From positions 4,576,291 to 4,640,290 of the forward strand of contig OX393569.1 in assembly GCA_947652115.1 (NCBI GenBank): a stretch of 64,000 nucleotides of DNA, in the 5' to 3' direction. Of this stretch, positions 1-12,476 are shown one piece after another. Numbering within the stretch: position 1 is the stretch's first letter; each line of letters begins with the position of its first letter. The notes under the pieces were generated by a model. It saw nothing but the letters and a program-made list of their open reading frames with translations. It was not told the DNA's origin and searched no databases. Source of the DNA: Blastomussa wellsi. Taxonomy: Eukaryota; Cnidaria; Anthozoa; Scleractinia; Plerogyridae. Both the position numbers and the translations under genes were made by a program.

Positions 1-3000
1 AGGAGAAGCCAAAGCCTTGATGGGTCTGTTCTTTGGTCAGACCGAATGCAAAAAGAATCACTATGGTGAACCCAAGAGGCCTGTTAGGTGATTCATCAAA
101 CTATTCATTGTTTAAGAACTTTGTTCAAAAGTCATACCAATCACACCGCATGCTAAAAGCTGTGTTTGTAAAGCTTGTGAGGAACTTGGAAAAGTTTATC
201 TCTGTTTTAAAAATTAACTTTGGGTATATCTGTTTTGATTTCTCTGCTTGTTAGAAATGTCACTGTTCTTGGCGCCGGTCTCATGGGTGCTGGAATTGCT
301 CAGGTGAGTTTGAAATCCTGTCACCTAAGATCATCCACAGTGAAAACTCTTCACTTAATAAGTGAAAGAGTGAATGTGTAAAGATTATTGGCCTTAGAAC
401 AGTGGGCTTTGTTGTTTAAAAGTGTGATGACTAAGCTAATCCAAAATGGGACTAATCTTCATGTACTTTTCAGGGAAGTCTTCTGACAGACCCTTATTTA
501 CAGTTACTTCAATTAATCTCAAACTCCACTTAACATAAGCTATGATCAGAGAGAAATACAAGAGAAATTAGACCTTGATAACCTTTCAACCCTGGAGTAG
601 ATTGCGTGTGTGGGAGTATTATTCTAAAGATTCAAATTCTATTTATTTTTATGAACAGTACACTGCAGTCATTATTTTTGTCTCGATCTCAACAGGTCAG
701 TCTTCAAAAAGGCCATAATGTGATCTTGAAGGATAATATTCAAGAGGGACTCACACGTGGACAGGAACAAATTTTTAAAGGGTATGTCAGTAAATCACTC
801 ATGCTATAATTATATGACTCTGTACTGACAGCTGCAGTTTTAGTACAGACATAATGGACTTAATACATGACTTGTTTGAGTTTGCTTGTTACATTGTTAT
901 GACGTTATTGTAGTGGGGGTCTTCATTTAATTGCTTGAAAAAGGTCGGGATATTAGTGTATATCCAAGATCAGATTTTATTATTTTGTAGACACTGCTTT
1001 TACCTGGTTGTTGTATGTTATAATTACTATTTAGTGACTTACCGGTAAGTCACTAATAATTGAATAAAACTTCATCTGCAGGTTAAATGGGCGTGTAAAG
1101 AAGAAGGCTATGACATCGTAAGTATGCATTTAATTAGTATCAGCTAGACCTAGAATGTATGTAGGCAAGTAAGTAGCAAGACCCAAAACAATGTAATTTT
1201 ACATACAGTACCAGTTGGGTGTCCTTGATAATTTTTCAAGATCAACTTATTTATTTGTTCCAAAATTAAAATTGACAGTTCTGTAATTTGTTTTTCTTGT
1301 AGATTCGAGAGAGATCAGATGCTGTCCCACCTCTCAGCGCAATTAGACTTTAAGGTAAACTTTGAGGGTCCATACTGATTTAGTCTGCACCGGAGTCCGC
1401 ACATTATTATAAGATTGGAAGTCAATCTGTGATAAAGCTACACAAAGACCACTGGCTCTCTAGTGGACTGATACCTTGCTTAAGGTACCCGCCCAGGGTA
1501 TTTTGGGTCATTTTCTTTGTATAATATTTACAACCAGATGGATTTAAATAATCCTGTAACTCAACAGGATGAATAATCATGAATCAAAAATACTGAAAAT
1601 ATACCTGCTTTTGGTTAATCAGGCCCCCTGCGGGTATAGCAGATTAATTATTAACTTGTGTCTGAGAAAGGGATTTGTGTTTTCTGATTTAATTATCAAA
1701 CAAAATTAACATATGAACACAAAAACGCATAGATACAAATAAAAGAGATTTTTCTGTGGTAGGGTTTCATTTAAATGTAAAAAAGTCTCAAGAAATTACA
1801 ATATGACAGAAATCAAACTTTGTAAGCTCACAAAATTGCAACGTGTAGCTCCTCCATCGGACCCTACCACAGATTTGTTCGATATTTCATTTCGAAACAG
1901 TCTGCCAAGTTTCACGGGTAAATGTTTTATCATTCCGGAGAAAAACGCGATTTTTTGAATCCTCGCTCAGCAAAAATTCCAAATTTAGCTCCAGTTTGAT
2001 GAAGACTCATCGAAAAAACCGCAAAATCCATGTTATGAAAGAGTCTGAAGTCGCTTGCCTTCAATGTCGCCATTTTGGATGGATTTCCGCTGTTTAAAAT
2101 GCCTGCAGACCCCAAAACTTGTGTTTGTTTATGCGTTGCTAGGTGCGGCACTCGTCCCAGACTTCCGGTTTCTCGAATGTTGAATTTTGAGCACTGGAAC
2201 CAAGTTTCAAATCAAATATGGCTCCCACGAAGTAAGCAGAGTTCAAACAATCACAACAGCCTCTGAAAACACCTTCCCAGATGGAAATATCACCTAGAAA
2301 AACAGATCAAGGGCCGAAGACCCTAACAACCGACCCAGTTCCTGGCACGGAAAAGCCATTGACTTCCGGTAAAAGCATGAATTTCAGCTTCATCGTTCTC
2401 GTCTCCTCGTGCGTTTTCAGAACCAAAGCCGATATTTTTATAAAATAAGAGGTCCAAGGAACACGTTAAGAAAAAATTTGGAGAAATTAAAAACCCTCAA
2501 TTTTTGCCTGGGCAGGTACCTTAAATAGAAATGTTTAACTGTTACCCTATTTTTGGAGGCATGATGGCCTCATTTAGGTCAAGGTTCGCAAACTCATGAA
2601 TAATAACCACGAAGGAGGTTTCAAACACTGGTGTGGGTGTTTGATCTTGTTTCCAAACACCTCTCAGTTTTATCAAAAATACTCTGCTGCACATCATATT
2701 TTCAACTCTCTCTTGGTGTTTGGAAAATTCTCGACAGTTTTCTGTATTGTATATATGTGTTATTTGCCGGCTGGAGGTCCGTATAATGAAAAACTGTGAC
2801 CAAGGTCTTGAAAAGACCTTGGGATACCCTGTGTACTCAGGTGTACGGCAAAATATACTGCGAGAATTAATTTCACTGTTGTTTATTAAGACATCTGCCC
2901 TTCTTGAATGATGGAAAATGTAGTTTGGTTTTGGCAGAAAGTAGCATAGAAACATGTTATTTTAAATGCTGCCCTTATTTGCTATCCCAAAATGCAGAAT

Positions 3001-6000
3001 TTTCAAAATGCTGATATGGTGATTGAAGCTGTCTTTGAGGATCTCAACATCAAACACAAGGTCATCAAGGAAATTGAAGAGGTCAGTGCATCATAGTATA
3101 AAGGGGAACTGCTTTTCATGACTGAAAAACCATGGAGAAATAATGGTAATATTTTTGTTTTCTTACCCTGCAGGTCATCCCTGAACATTGTGTGTTTGCT
3201 TCGAATACATCAGCCCTTCCCATACATCAGGTCAATAAATTATAATATATTGGGTGGTTCGTACAACTGCTTTTTTTCCTGGTAAATATTTTGCATCACA
3301 AGAAAGATTTTTATCATTTTTTATTGGTATGATTAAGGTAAACAGCCCAGTGCCTCCATAAAGGTGTACAGTTGCCTATAGATTTGTAAATTACTATATT
3401 TCTGTTGTTGTCTTAACTGGGTCTCAAAAGTCGGAATTCTGTTTTAAATAGGGTAGGAAAATCAGAAGTTTGTGTGTTAAACTGTGCCTGGATTTAAGTG
3501 GCCAGGCCGCACTTCTCTACCCAAATGTATGTCAAGTGTGCTGCCCCCACTCCCTCACAGCGCCTGAGGTCATGATATTCATTTTTATATTTTAGGAAAG
3601 TTGTCTGATCTTAAGACCCCAATTTCAGTCTCATAATCCAAAAACTACAAAAACCTGTGTTTTGCAGAGACAAAGGCTTGACTTGCCATCTTAATGAGTC
3701 AAATTTACCATTCACCACCCCTAGATGGATGTTCTACATGTATGTACCTTTGAGCAGTACATATACGTACATGAAAGTGTGAATAAGTTTGTATTTATTT
3801 TTCAGATTGCGCAAGCAAGTAAAAGGCCAGATAAGGTACCCTAAAGAATTTGCTTTATTCAAAAGTGCATACCCTATAGTCACAATAGGAGACAGTGAAA
3901 GGGTACAGATAGACAAATTTGTGTCATAGCATTAGTAAACATTACTTTGTCAATAAATATGTAAATTCTGGATTTCTTAGAACGTATGAAAGAAATTATC
4001 CATTTGAAAAAAATACACATGAAAATATACACATACACACGAAAAATGGGTTTCAGATACTCTGCATCTATCGTCAGTTTCAGGATGTTTATAATTTGAA
4101 AAAATCCCTCTTTAGTATTCAAAACATGTCTATCAAAATCATTTAAATTGTTTATTTTTTCAAATGTATGGATTCTGAATGTTTTTCAATTATTATTAAT
4201 TTATGGAAACAGAATCTAGTGTTCATTGCAATTAACTGATGAATGTTGTTGTTAATGTGATATGCAGATTATAGGAATGCATTACTTTTCTCCTGTGGAT
4301 AAAATGCCTCTTTTGGAAATCATAACTACAGATCAAACTTCTAATGATACAGCTGGTGAGAATGGTTGTTTATAATTACATCATTTTATTTTGATGTGAA
4401 TTATATGAAATAATTCATATTTGAACTGCGGATGTAAATGAAAGTGAGGAATGATCATCACAGTGAATGTCCAATTAAATTTTAAGCAATTTTATTGCGC
4501 TATCATCGTTTGAATGATTGAAGAGGAAGCATGGATGTGTCACCCACAAGGGTTTGATCCTCCTTTTGTGCTTTTTCTCAAGAAAATTTTCTTCCATGTA
4601 TCACAATGCCTGTCTTTATTCAGGACTATAAATGGGTATTGCAACTAACTTTTTTGGTGCTGCAATAGACATTATCATGGCTAGAAAAAAAATGTTACCT
4701 TGAAAAAACAAAACCCTTATCCAAATTGTTTTTCACAGTATCTTGTTGATAGTAATTCTATTATTTTTTTATTAATTTGTTTTTTACCTTTCATCAGCTG
4801 CTGCTGTTAGTGTTGGTCTAAAGCAGGGCAAGACAGTCATTGTTGTAAAGGTGAGTGTAAATTTTGTGATACTGAACTACCAAGGGTATATAGTTCAAGA
4901 AATAGATTGGGGAGTTTAAGAAATCAGCAATAAAATTAGATTTCAGCTGCAGCTGAGGGAAGGGAAAGTAGTTTTGGCTCGTTATCCAAAGCTACAGAGT
5001 TCAGTCAGTTCAACTTGGATAATTGGATAATAACTAAGAATTGCAAGCAGACATTACAGTTACTCTCTTCTCTTACGATTAGTATTTAACACTACCCCCG
5101 CCTTGGCCCATTATCATTAAATCTTCCCACCCTCCCCTATACCTTGGAGCGTTCTAATACTCACCCTCCCCTCACAGTGCTTTGGCAATGTTCTTGGTGG
5201 CTGAGGGGAGGTGCAGGGTGAGTAACACTGACACAAAGAAACGTCCCATGTTACTTACTAACTGGGTGGGCCCCAGTCTCCACCCAGTTAATTATGAGAT
5301 TTTAGTTTTGATAAGCTAAGCTTACTTATTTGAGACTCAAAATATGCATAATTTATAGGATGGTCCTGGTTTTTACACGACGAGAATCTTGGCCCCAACA
5401 TTAGCTGAGGCAGTAGCTCTCCTTCAGGTGTGCGCATTACATTGTTATTTTGGTTTGTTAAAATGTTGGTTTGTGATACTAAAGCAACAAAAATTAATAA
5501 TTTATGGTATCATGATAATTGTGGCCTTGCAGTACCACAAGGTTTCAATAATGAGGTCTAGTCATCTGACATTATTGTAAAGCACAGCTTTTATAGTGAT
5601 ATCTTTTGCCCACTAATTTCAATATTGCCTTATCCTTCAAAGCTAAAAACATTAAATTCTTATTTTCATATAATTATTGCTGCAGGAAGGAGTCAGCCCA
5701 AAAAATTTAGATAACCTTACCAAACAGTTTGGATTTCCTGTTGGATCAGCCACTTTGGCTGATGAGGTAGGAAAATACCGGTATTCTTTAACTGAAGTTA
5801 TTAGACGATAAAATAATGTACCACTTGTTCTACAGAAAAATGGCAAAGTAGATGCCAGCAGTTCAAAGATGATTATATTTTAGAAACTTACATGTATACC
5901 ATACATTCGTAGTCACTTATCTTTTCACTTTCCTCATAGAAGCTTTTATTTTAGTGGATAAAAACATGTAACTGTATGATAAAGATTTCTAAGAGAATGA

Positions 6001-9000
6001 AACTTTTACTTTTTAATTAAAGAACACCTACTGATCGACATATAGGTCTTCATAGAGGTAGATATCTGGGACCAATAGATTACCATTGCTTCTAGCTTTT
6101 TCTTGGCCTTCAAATAAGTGTTATTCCAAACCACAGTCAGTTCTTTGTCCCTATTTCTCTAACTTTGATGTCACTGTCAGAATTTTGGTGAGTCTTAAGG
6201 TTTTCTTTTGTTGTGATTTTATTTAATGTGCAGTTGCAACTTTTCAGCCACGTTCCTTTTCAGAATTTACCTTGGCAAGGCCTCTTTCTAGAACTAACCT
6301 GGCTCAGTGATGAAAGTTCAATTAAAGAAGTAAATTTATGTTTTTGTCTTTAGGTGGGTATTGATGTTGCTGCCCACGTTGCAGAAGATCTTGGGAAAGC
6401 TTTTGGTGAAAGGTTAATGTTAGATTGTGTTCTCTAAGACGAGAATTTTCTTGAAATAAACTTGTAGCTATAATTAAACAAGATTCATATCTGCGTGAAC
6501 TAGGGCTTTCTTAAGAAAAATTCGAGACTTTTTGTTCCAGTCATTGCCACCTCATTCCTTACGAACTGGAAAAGTTGTGACCTGAATGTATGAGTTTACT
6601 CTGTAAAATTTGGAATTTGGAATGCCAGTGTTTTTTGAACAGTTCAACCCTTTCGCATGCTGGCATGATGCAGCAATGTTTATTGCTAATTGCAACAATG
6701 GCAATTGCTAATTAACCAATTTGCTCGCTCCATTGAATGCATGTAATGTTGTGCATGCATGTTAAGGACTTGACTGCAATTTGTGCTAGAACAAAAAAAA
6801 AATAGTAAAGCCGGAATTACAATTTGGGCATTTCCTTTGGAAAGCCTGAGTAATATAATGATGTGATTATTAAAAGTGAGAAAATAAAGTACACACTTGT
6901 ATGTATCATCAGCTTATCAAAAGTAAAACCAAAACCAACACGGACTCTCTAGAATACGCATTCCTGTGCTTCATGCCGGCTCCATGTATTTGATTCGAGT
7001 TTTTATTGGTTTGCTGAAATTTCTGTGTCATATGTGATTGGCCAAAGTGATTACATTGGTTTTGGTTTTTCGACAATCAATTGAAAACTGCTCTAACTCC
7101 AGGTCTTGTGACTGAATCGTTTCTTCTTGGTTTTTAGATTCGGTGGTGGCAATCCAGACGTCTTAAAGGCAATGGTTTCTGGAGGACATTTAGGTATGTC
7201 GATTGTTTAACTTAACCATTGAGTGAAAAATCCCTTGAACCATTTCAAGTGTCTGTTTTAAAACTAAATCAAATTCTGCATACAAGTTAAGTGTGCTGGT
7301 AACAAATTCGACCATTGGCCTATAATAATATCCTAATTTAATTTTTGATAACCTTTCTTACTGACTGTTTATTTTAACTTAGATATTTTCTTTGAAAGAC
7401 AACCACCCTTAAACTTTTTACCAAAACTTCCTATGAGGAATGGTCAATAAATGCTGTTCTTAGAGTTTGGTGGCTGCCTTATTGTAAACATTGTATTTTG
7501 ACTGTGATTGGCTTTCAGGAAGAAAATCTGGAAAAGGCTTCTTTGTGTACACTGGAAAGGGTGGCAAGCGAGAAGTGAGTGAACCTTTTAGTTACAGGCA
7601 AAACAACAATTAGTGACTGTTTTTTGACTCCCACTCTGTCTCATTTTGAATTTAATTTATTACTTTCAAGTACTGGTACTGCTGAAACGGGCACAGTCGC
7701 CATGAATAAAGTCAACTTTGGCAATGTATAAAATTGCCTTCAAATCAAAGGGAATCTTGAAATAGTAGTTTATTAAGGTAGCAAAACACCAAATTAAAGA
7801 TGCACCAATAAACTAGGAAGAATCAAGGATGGCTTTGATTGAGGAAGATTAAGGAGGATTGTAATTGACACATTTGAAAAATGTAGGCTAAACTTTTCAA
7901 ACTGTGTCATCCGTGACCGAGCTTTAAGTCACTTTTGCATCATCACTTTCAGATCTCATCACCTGTTGCCTGGCTTGATATAAACAGCTGTTGAATTTTT
8001 CTTGCCTGTTTGGGAGCAGACTGTTGCATGCTTGTGTTTTAAAACTGCCCTTTTTTTCTAAAATCCATTCAGGTTAATGGTGAAGCAGAGAAGATCCTTA
8101 AAGAGTTTTCTATCGCAAAGAAGGGCAGGTTGGTGTTATATGATCCTACAAAGAATTAATTTTTTTTGTTCATTACCCTCTTTCAAAGCAGTGTGGTGCT
8201 TTTGTGAGGATCACCTGTGGCTTAATATTTTTTCAACACATTAATTTTTATGTTCTTTTTATAGTCACGAACCAGAGGAAATTCAGATGAGACTAGCATC
8301 GCGTTTCGTCAATGAGTCAGTACTTTGTCTACAAGAGGGGATTTTAAGAAATCCAGTAAGTGCACTACTGAGTTGAGCAAACCTGGCCCTGTATTTCTAG
8401 TTACTCATTTCCTCCCAGTAAATTTATTATGGGAAATGTTGATCACTTGGAGATTGACAACTGGCTAGTTGTACGAGTGCTTTATAATCAACAACAGTAA
8501 TTCAATATTTTGTTTATTAGGTTGATGGTGACATTGGTGCTGTGTTTGGTCTTGGATTTCCACCTTTCCATGGAGGTAAGGCTATTATTTTAGGATTAAT
8601 TCCTAAAACAGGTCTTTTCTTATTGTCTTACTGCCTGTTCCAAACCAATTATGGATTGAAATAATTCACATCTCAGCTGCAACCAGTCTTGTTAAATTAT
8701 TATATTAATTCATTCACGCTGTACCCCTTGAAGACCCATTGTGGACCATAATGCATTGCACCACGTTTGTTATTGTTTCGATGAACCCAGGATCGAGGCG
8801 CAATTGCCGAGGCCTTCCAAGTGGTAAAAGCGACATGCGACACAGCCCTGAAAACTGGCGACATGGGGACTTTTAAAAAGCGACAAGAAACATTGATACG
8901 CTGCTAAAATGCAGCAGCGACACAATAAACTGAAAACCGATGGTGACATTGTTGTGAAAGTTGTGAATTTTACCAATAATAGTTAGCTCTTATTAACTGA

Positions 9001-10032
9001 GCGGGAGGTCTGTATGGGAAATCTTGACCGAGGTTGTCACGACCGAGGTCAAGATTCTCCCATACAGACCGACTAAGCTCGGTTAATAAGATGTTTATTA
9101 TATGGCCAAACGGAAACTTAAATTTGCTAAACAACACTGCTTCGTTCTCAGTGACATTTTGTTTGTGAACGGCGATGAGCTGAACTTAAATTTGCAAAAA
9201 TTTGGTCCTATCTTTACTTTTTATTCTTGTCAAGCTTTTATTATTTTCCATTTAGTATTTTTAGACAAAAAGGAGGCAATGTGTTCCTGTTTTGTTTGTA
9301 ACTTTCTGACCCCAAACTGTAACCGGTCTAGATGCCGGTCTAGATGGGAAAATCTAGACCACGGTCATTATCGATTTTAGCCAATCAAATTCGTGAATTC
9401 GCTCGTTTCCAGTCCACGTGAGACACGGCTATATAATAATTTAAAATAATAATAGATATACAACAAATGTAGCATAAAAGTGACTCAGAATAAAGGAAAT
9501 GACATTTCTGAGGGCTCAGAGTTTCAAAATTTCCCCGCAGGAGCCTACTTTCAAAGCCCCCTAGCAGCGTTGGGCCTTCACCGCTCACAAACTTTTGCCT
9601 AATGAAAGTCCGGTATAGCCCTGTAGCAAAACAGTTTCTTGCAAAAAATGACAGTGACATTTACAGCTGTAGATTAGGCGACATTGGTCTTCAAAAGCAA
9701 GCGACATCGCGGCACAGCTACCCCCTTTGAAGGCCTCATTGCCTGATAGGTACTTTTCGACTCAAATAAAAGATGACGACTACAGTTGATGTGTGTAATG
9801 CATGCTGGTCCATCATGGGCCTTTAAGTCATAAGTGGAATTGCAGGTGCTATTTTCCTTTGACAACTTGTTCATCTCCAGGTCCCTTCCGTTTCCTTGAC
9901 ACCTATGGAGTAGACAAGTTTGTTGAAAGAATGAGAAGACTGCATGACACAATTGGTGGGGAGCGGTTTGTTCCATGTCAGATGTTATTAGATTACGCTA
10001 AAGACCCAAGCAAGAAATTTCACAAGAAATAA
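1..10032 (+). CDS. HADHA: HADHA, mitochondrial trifunctional enzyme alpha subunit (3' part, 19 exons)
   Basis: C-terminal 431 residues of the alpha subunit of the mitochondrial trifunctional protein, the 3-hydroxyacyl-CoA dehydrogenase half; the hydratase half lies before the window. Exons: 1-87, 255-303, 696-781, 1082-1117, 1303-1354, 2998-3081, 3174-3230, 3806-3835, 4268-4355, 4798-4850, 5359-5427, 5686-5766, 6354-6412, 7138-7193, 7519-7574, 8073-8128, 8265-8355, 8521-8575, 9881-10032 (TAA). All joins are GT-AG and the frame stays open. Visible motifs are the NAD-binding [18 protein letters not shown], the catalytic-histidine block [23 protein letters not shown], and a C-terminus closing in NKKFH-type residues (PSKKFHKK). 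By knowledge of the family it works in long-chain fatty-acid beta-oxidation with HADHB at the inner mitochondrial membrane. Nothing looks broken. Confidence 0.95.
1480..2524. mobile_element. TTAA-flanked non-autonomous DNA transposon (piggyBac-like MITE)
   Basis: Lies in the HADHA intron 1355-2997. TTAA occurs at both edges (1480-1483 and 2521-2524). Immediately inside are 14-bp terminal inverted repeats, GGTACCCGCCCAGG at 1484-1497 and CCTGGGCAGGTACC at 2507-2520, with one mismatch. The 1.04-kb interior has no transposase reading frame; the open frames at 1930-2266 show no recognisable domain. TTAA duplication is typical of the piggyBac superfamily, so that assignment is by family knowledge only. 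Confidence 0.6.
2640..2735 (+). repeat. dispersed repeat, copy 1 (inverted partner at 11212-11300)
   Basis: Contains a tract reading TTTCAACTCTCTCTTGGTGT that recurs in reverse complement near 11220-11245 with few changes, together with flanking CACCTCT/TTTATCAAAAA-type sequence. It lies in a HADHA intron. The 137-codon open frame on the - strand here (2542-2955) has no recognisable domain and is taken as chance. Confidence 0.4.
8989..9090. repeat. palindromic fold-back element in last HADHA intron
   Basis: Two arms, GGTCTGTATGGGA-ATCTTGACC at 9007-9029 and its near-perfect reverse complement at 9047-9070, nested in outer arms CTTATTAACTGAG and CTCGGTTAATAAG. The same family recurs at 40909-41040, and a shorter relative lies at 9330-9362. 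No coding capacity; the shape is that of a fold-back MITE. Confidence 0.6.
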
Positions 10033-10308
10033 TATGTTCTAATCACCATTACATCAGCAAGAACATTGTTCGCCAGAATGCAAAGACTATTGGAAAATAA
10101 AAAAGGATACAGTGTCCAATTTCTTACAGTCAGGAAAGCATATAATTATGGACTTGCCATGATTCTATTGGTTTTATTTCGAGTACTGCTTTCAAAAGAT
10201 TCCTCGAAAGTCGACATAACATTTCCCTTTAAAAACGTGTTTCTCTGTGACCTGTTAAAATATCGGCAGCCAAGCTAGTGAAGTTTAACGGCGTATGTGC
10301 TGGAGCCT

Positions 10309-10314
10309 AATAAA
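10309..10314 (+). terminator. candidate HADHA poly(A) signal
   Basis: AATAAA lies 277 bases past the HADHA stop codon. It is the first clear canonical hexamer after the stop. Confidence 0.5.
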
Positions 10315-10486
10315 CAGAACACAATAACAAGTTGTGAGTTGTCTTGAAAATTTTATTACTGGTGCTATAGAGTGTAACAGATATTATCCAACTGTGCTTC
10401 ATAGAGTACAAATAACGCCCAAAACAAGTTGAAATATCACACAGTATTTGTACTCTGGAGAACTGGTTAGAAGTTTTCATGCACTC

Positions 10487-10584
10487 CTATTAGACGTTTT
10501 GTTGTGTAGTGTCGCTAAGTATTTTAACTTGTGACACAACTCGTAAAATTGCTCGGCGATACTACACAACAAAACGTCTAATAA
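10487..10584. repeat. fold-back element, 98 bp
   Basis: Arms CTATTAGACGTTTTGTTGTG (from 10487) and CACAACAAAACGTCTAATAA (ending 10584) are inverted copies around an AT-rich centre. The stretch 10315-12476 otherwise holds no gene that I can support: AT-rich DNA, this element, another fold-back at 11032-11104 and a dispersed repeat. Confidence 0.6.
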
Positions 10585-11031
10585 GTTATCTTTACTCAAG
10601 TGGATGTGAATGCGATGTTATTTATGAATAGATGTTATTTATTGAACCTTACCTTGCTCTCAATTTTTTTATTACACTGCACTTGGAGTCCTTATAATTG
10701 TAACTGAAATCTCATTCAATAATTTTATCATGGCTGAGGGTCCTCACATGAAATTAAAAAGGTTAAATAATTTATTCATAGAAATCTTGAATATAATAAT
10801 GGTCTGCTAATGAGAGGTCTGAAACTGAGAAACTTTCAGAAAATCGTTTATCTACTTTTTTTGGTTGAGGAAAATACTTATAATATGGAATTTTCTATCA
10901 TGCATGTGGTTGAGTCCCAAACAATTTATTAAAATAATTCTCTCTGGTGTGGCATGCATGTCTCAAAAGGCCCAGTCCAAAAGCTACTTTTTAAACTTCA
11001 GTTTTTATCAAAAGTCAATGTCGTTTTTAGC

Positions 11032-11104
11032 CTCCTTCGCAGCCGTTAGCAATGCTCCTGGGGAGGAGCATTGCGTGACGACCCTAATAACGGCTGCGAA
11101 GGAG
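11032..11104. repeat. fold-back element, 73 bp
   Basis: CTCCTTCGCAGCCGTTA at the left edge is inverted as TAACGGCTGCGAAGGAG at the right, and an inner GCAATGCTCC / GGAGCATTGC pair completes a strong hairpin. Compact and GC-rich compared with its surroundings. Confidence 0.6.
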
Positions 11105-11211
11105 ACTGTCGTTTTTGGCCCAAAACCAACCTTTTAATGCTTCATAAATTTAACATTCCATTACGTGCTTGAAATTCAACAAACCTGAAAACATGCAAGA
11201 GACAGTCATCA

Positions 11212-11300
11212 CATTTCCAAACACCGAGAAGAGAGTTGAAAATATGACATGCAGCACCCTCTTTTTGACAAACTTTGAGGTGTTTGTAAATGTGATAGAA
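11212..11300 (-). repeat. dispersed repeat, copy 2 (inverted partner at 2640-2735)
   Basis: Reverse complement of the tract in the HADHA intron, diverged. No coding content. Confidence 0.35.
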
Positions 11301-12476
11301 CACTCTCTGTTGAAACTAACTGTGAAGAAAACAAAGAAATAAAATCATAAAAAAATAATGCTGATTACATGTAAGATCACGTTTCCAAACTACTGTCACA
11401 GTTATGATTTCCTTTGTTTTAACTTGATGAATTATCAAGACGGATTCCGCTAAAAGTTTGAGCAATAAGTGCAAAAATTATTTACTAAATATCTACTCAC
11501 AACACGGTAACTTTTTGAGTACTATTTAAAACATCTAGCTATAATTCATTTCTCTTGGTGACCCTGCAATCAAATCCCCACGCATTGTCGAGAAATTTAA
11601 TGTCAAACCTCGTAAGAATGCTTAAAGCGTGTTATTGTGACGCAATAACTGACGCAAAAGGTCCCTTTTAATTGAAATATGGATAACTTCAAGTTCAATT
11701 TTCTCTCGCGGGGTCAGCTTGAGAGCTTAAGTCTTGATAAGATGTTCTTACCTTTAGTTAAAATATTACTATGCTATGAGATTTTTTTGGTAACTTTATT
11801 TTTGCCATTATTGCTTGAGTGTTTTGCGGAAATAGGCCATTTTACAGTTCTGTGCTTAGTTACCTAGCCTTTGGGTGGAATTGAGGCTGAAGGTGACCTT
11901 GCATAGATACAAACCCTCTTGCTTTTGATATGTAAATCATTTTGTTGTTATGCTAAATAGTTTCTGGTCTCTATCATGACAAGGTCAACCTAAGCCTCGC
12001 TTTCATACAGAGGCCTGGTTACATTTTACAGAACTGTAAAATGGACTATTGAGAATCTTTGTTTGTAAGCATTCTGCAATGTCTTCTAGACTTTTGAAAA
12101 ACACATGCCTGTTCAGCACCTACACTCTGATTCTCTTAAATATGACTACAATACTGGTAGATGCAGTTAAACTTTATTAACCCTCGGTTATACCTGAGGC
12201 TGGCAATACTGACATTGGTACATTAGAAATAATGTACCAATAACATTAACACTTTTAACCAAGACTCTACTGTGATACAAAAGGTATTTAATACAAAATA
12301 ATATGGGTAAAAATTATAAAATACCCAATGACAACATAGAAACCAAGATAGATCTGTGCTTTGTTGTTTCATTTTCATACAAAAAAATAATGAACATTAT
12401 TCACAATATCCATTCATGTACAGTTTAACTGTTTGTAAATGCTTGGTGCTTCAGTGCCATGCTCCTCAAAATGACA

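Noticed and set aside
2542..2955. 137-codon - strand frame
   Set aside because: Lies in a HADHA intron over a dispersed repeat; no recognisable domain and the composition is that of the intron.
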